64,000 nucleotides of DNA from Epithemia pelagica (taxonomy: Eukaryota > Bacillariophyta > Bacillariophyceae > Surirellales > Surirellaceae), in NCBI GenBank assembly GCA_946965045.2, contig OX337235.1:1364001-1428000 (forward strand), read 5' to 3'. The stretch's first letter is position 1, and each line of letters starts with the position of its first letter. The notes under the pieces were generated by a model, which was not told where the DNA came from, searched no databases, and was given only the letters and a program-made list of their open reading frames with translations. The position numbers and the translations under genes were made by a program. Shown here piece after piece: positions 62,598-64,000 of the stretch.

Positions 62598-64000
62598 ATG
62601 GCCGAAGCCGAGACCAAACCGGATCCTCCCAAAAAGAAGGAACGTCCAGCCCAACCACCACCGCCTCCCGCCATTTCGACTGCCTATGTCTTGGTCCGCC
62701 ATGCCATTTCGTCCCTCCTGACTCCCGTCACCAGCAACAAGGACGTCCAAGCAACAGCATGGTTGGACTGTGCTCCATTTCAAGCCACCTTTCTCAAGGA
62801 AACTCCGCGATTGACGGGGAAAGTGGGAATGACGGCTTCCAAAGCCGTGGCAGCCGTGACACCCCTCCTCGACGACAAGGCACAACACCTGTCTCCTCCA
62901 CTGACGCCTACAATGTTGGTGGAAACCTTGCAAACGATACTGAATCGACTGGTCCACACCAACGACTATTCCTTGTCGTATTGTTCCGTCACGAAACAAT
63001 CCCTGCTCGAGCACTTTGGAGACGTGGAGGGAGCCAGTTTGTTGGAAGAATCGCACGTGGGCAAGAAGAGCAAAACCAAACCCACCGATTCCTTGACGCT
63101 CGTCTTGCTTCATCAAACAGACAATAACGACAATGACAGCAACCACAAAAAGCTCGTCTTTGCCTGTTTTGCTCCGGGCATTCCCTATGCATCACCCTCC
63201 ACCGCCTTGCAATCCATTGTGTTGGATGCCGCCCAATGCGATGTCAAGGCATCCAAAAAAGGATTGCTCGTGTCGGTCAAATGGGAAGCCATGCTGGCCC
63301 AAGAGGAATCGCCTGCTCTGGCCCTCCTCCAAGAGTCGGCCTTGCCCGCTACCGTACCAGTTCCCTCCGTGTCCATGGAAGGACAAGCACTCCTTCAACA
63401 AGTGCTGGAATTGCAGCAACAAGAACAACAAGCCAAAGAAGAAGCAACAGAAAAACAAGCAGCGGCAGCAACGCAACCACAAGAAATGAAGGTGGATCCC
63501 TTCAATGTCGAAGGAACGATTGATTACAACAAGTTGGTGGAACAGTTTGGATCCACCTTGATTGATCCAGACTTGCTGCAACGATTTCAAGCCTTGATTT
63601 CGTCCAAAGCGCCACAACCACAACCCTTGCATCGATTTTTGCGACGACAATTGTTTTTCTCGCATCGGGATTTGCATTCCGTGGTATCCTCCTTGGAACA
63701 AGGGACCGCACCCGTTTATTTGTATACCGGTCGTGGTCCGTCCTCGTCGGCCATGCATTTGGGACATTTGGTTCCCTTTTTGTTTACCCAGTGGTTGCAA
63801 CAAGCCTTGAATTGTCCCTTGGTCATTCAAATGACGGACGATGAAAAGTTTCTCTTCAAGGGAGAGTACGATGAAACGACGGGAGATAATTTGGACCATT
63901 TTGCGCAATTGACCATGGAAAATGCCCGAGACATTATTGCCTGTGGCTTTGATTACGACAAGACCTTTTTGTTTTCCGATTTGGAGTATGTGGGACGCAT
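62598..64000 (+). CDS. WARS: Tryptophanyl-tRNA synthetase, cytosolic type (5' part, truncated by window)
   Basis: ATG 62598 in context (ACCATGG) opens a continuous frame to the window end, at least 467 residues. The class I catalytic part begins near residue 297: VDPFNVEGTIDYNKLVEQFG, HRFLRRQLFFSHRDLHSV, then YLYTGRGPSSSAMHLGH (HIGH motif as MHLGH), VIQMTDDEKFLFK and ACGFDYDKTFLFSDLEYVG. These match eukaryotic cytosolic TrpRS. The KMSAS site and anticodon domain lie beyond 64000. Unusual is a 296-residue N-terminal extension with a Pro-rich start and segments such as TDSLTLVLLHQT and LVFACFAPGIPYASP, where the human enzyme has only a short WHEP region. No plastid or mitochondrial presequence, so cytosolic. 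Confidence 0.9.
   Translation, partial: MAEAETKPDPPKKKERPAQPPPPPAISTAYVLVRHAISSLLTPVTSNKDVQATAWLDCAPFQATFLKETPRLTGKVGMTASKAVAAVTPLLDDKAQHLSPPLTPTMLVETLQTILNRLVHTNDYSLSYCSVTKQSLLEHFGDVEGASLLEESHVGKKSKTKPTDSLTLVLLHQTDNNDNDSNHKKLVFACFAPGIPYASPSTALQSIVLDAAQCDVKASKKGLLVSVKWEAMLAQEESPALALLQESALPATVPVPSVSMEGQALLQQVLELQQQEQQAKEEATEKQAAAATQPQEMKVDPFNVEGTIDYNKLVEQFGSTLIDPDLLQRFQALISSKAPQPQPLHRFLRRQLFFSHRDLHSVVSSLEQGTAPVYLYTGRGPSSSAMHLGHLVPFLFTQWLQQALNCPLVIQMTDDEKFLFKGEYDETTGDNLDHFAQLTMENARDIIACGFDYDKTFLFSDLEYVGR

Noticed and set aside
1-64000. tRNA genes
   Set aside because: I scanned for T-loop words of the GGTTCGAATCC type and found no site with matching acceptor and D arms. A tRNAscan-type search would be decisive.

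Overview
The window reads as nuclear DNA of a photosynthetic stramenopile, most likely a diatom. Spliceosomal introns are short (about 48-320 bp, mostly 65-150 bp, GT-AG). One gene has a diatom-style plastid presequence (signal peptide followed by ...DAF/TP). Others are a cytosolic ribosomal protein pair, a digalactosyldiacylglycerol synthase, a bZIP-PAS/LOV-like factor with aureochrome domain order, a Crinkler-RHS relic, and PS/PT-repeat secreted proteins typical of diatoms. The species cannot be fixed from the sequence.

Layout. Positions 0.8-10.9 kb (+) hold three tandem paralogues of a secreted protein family: signal peptide, a six-cysteine domain of about 150 residues, a Pro/Ser/Thr stalk, and a Lys/Gly/Ser (KGKG, SGKK) tail. 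A damaged membrane-anchored GGHS/WDYGM protein gene on the minus strand sits between the first two copies. From 11 to 23.5 kb is ordinary housekeeping: a Zn2Cys6 transcription factor, a plastid HEAAH protein, a tiny two-TM protein, an F-box protein, L-aspartate oxidase, a complex I subunit candidate and an LMBR1-type membrane protein.

From 24 to 32.3 kb (-) the six-cysteine family returns, now as multidomain genes. One gene (26106 to 24027) carries two cysteine domains and a second (32305 to 29017) carries three. Each module sits on its own exon with phase-0 introns of about 70 bp, and the last exons supply the Lys-rich tail. A Crinkler-RHS type gene with two compensating frameshifts lies between them. 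A ninth, divergent domain copy with almost no tail lies at 51.1-51.9 kb (-). This nine-domain family is the most interesting system here. Its architecture and tail composition fit a secreted cell-wall, biosilica-associated (silaffin-like) or adhesive protein family, but that function is inference.

From 33.4 kb onward are DGD-type galactolipid synthase, a 66-residue membrane protein with a tandemly duplicated 3' flank, head-to-head RPS15A/RPL35A, a short-chain dehydrogenase, a conserved-looking acidic protein, a RING-like/PDZ-like protein, CTP synthase, a possible 46-residue microprotein, a bZIP-PAS/LOV-like factor, an amino acid transporter, a STAND-type ATPase, an RGG-box protein, and the 5' part of tryptophanyl-tRNA synthetase, which runs off the window. 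Genes mostly alternate in orientation, so many 5' ends share one divergent intergenic region. No tRNA, rRNA, CRISPR array or intact transposon was recognised.
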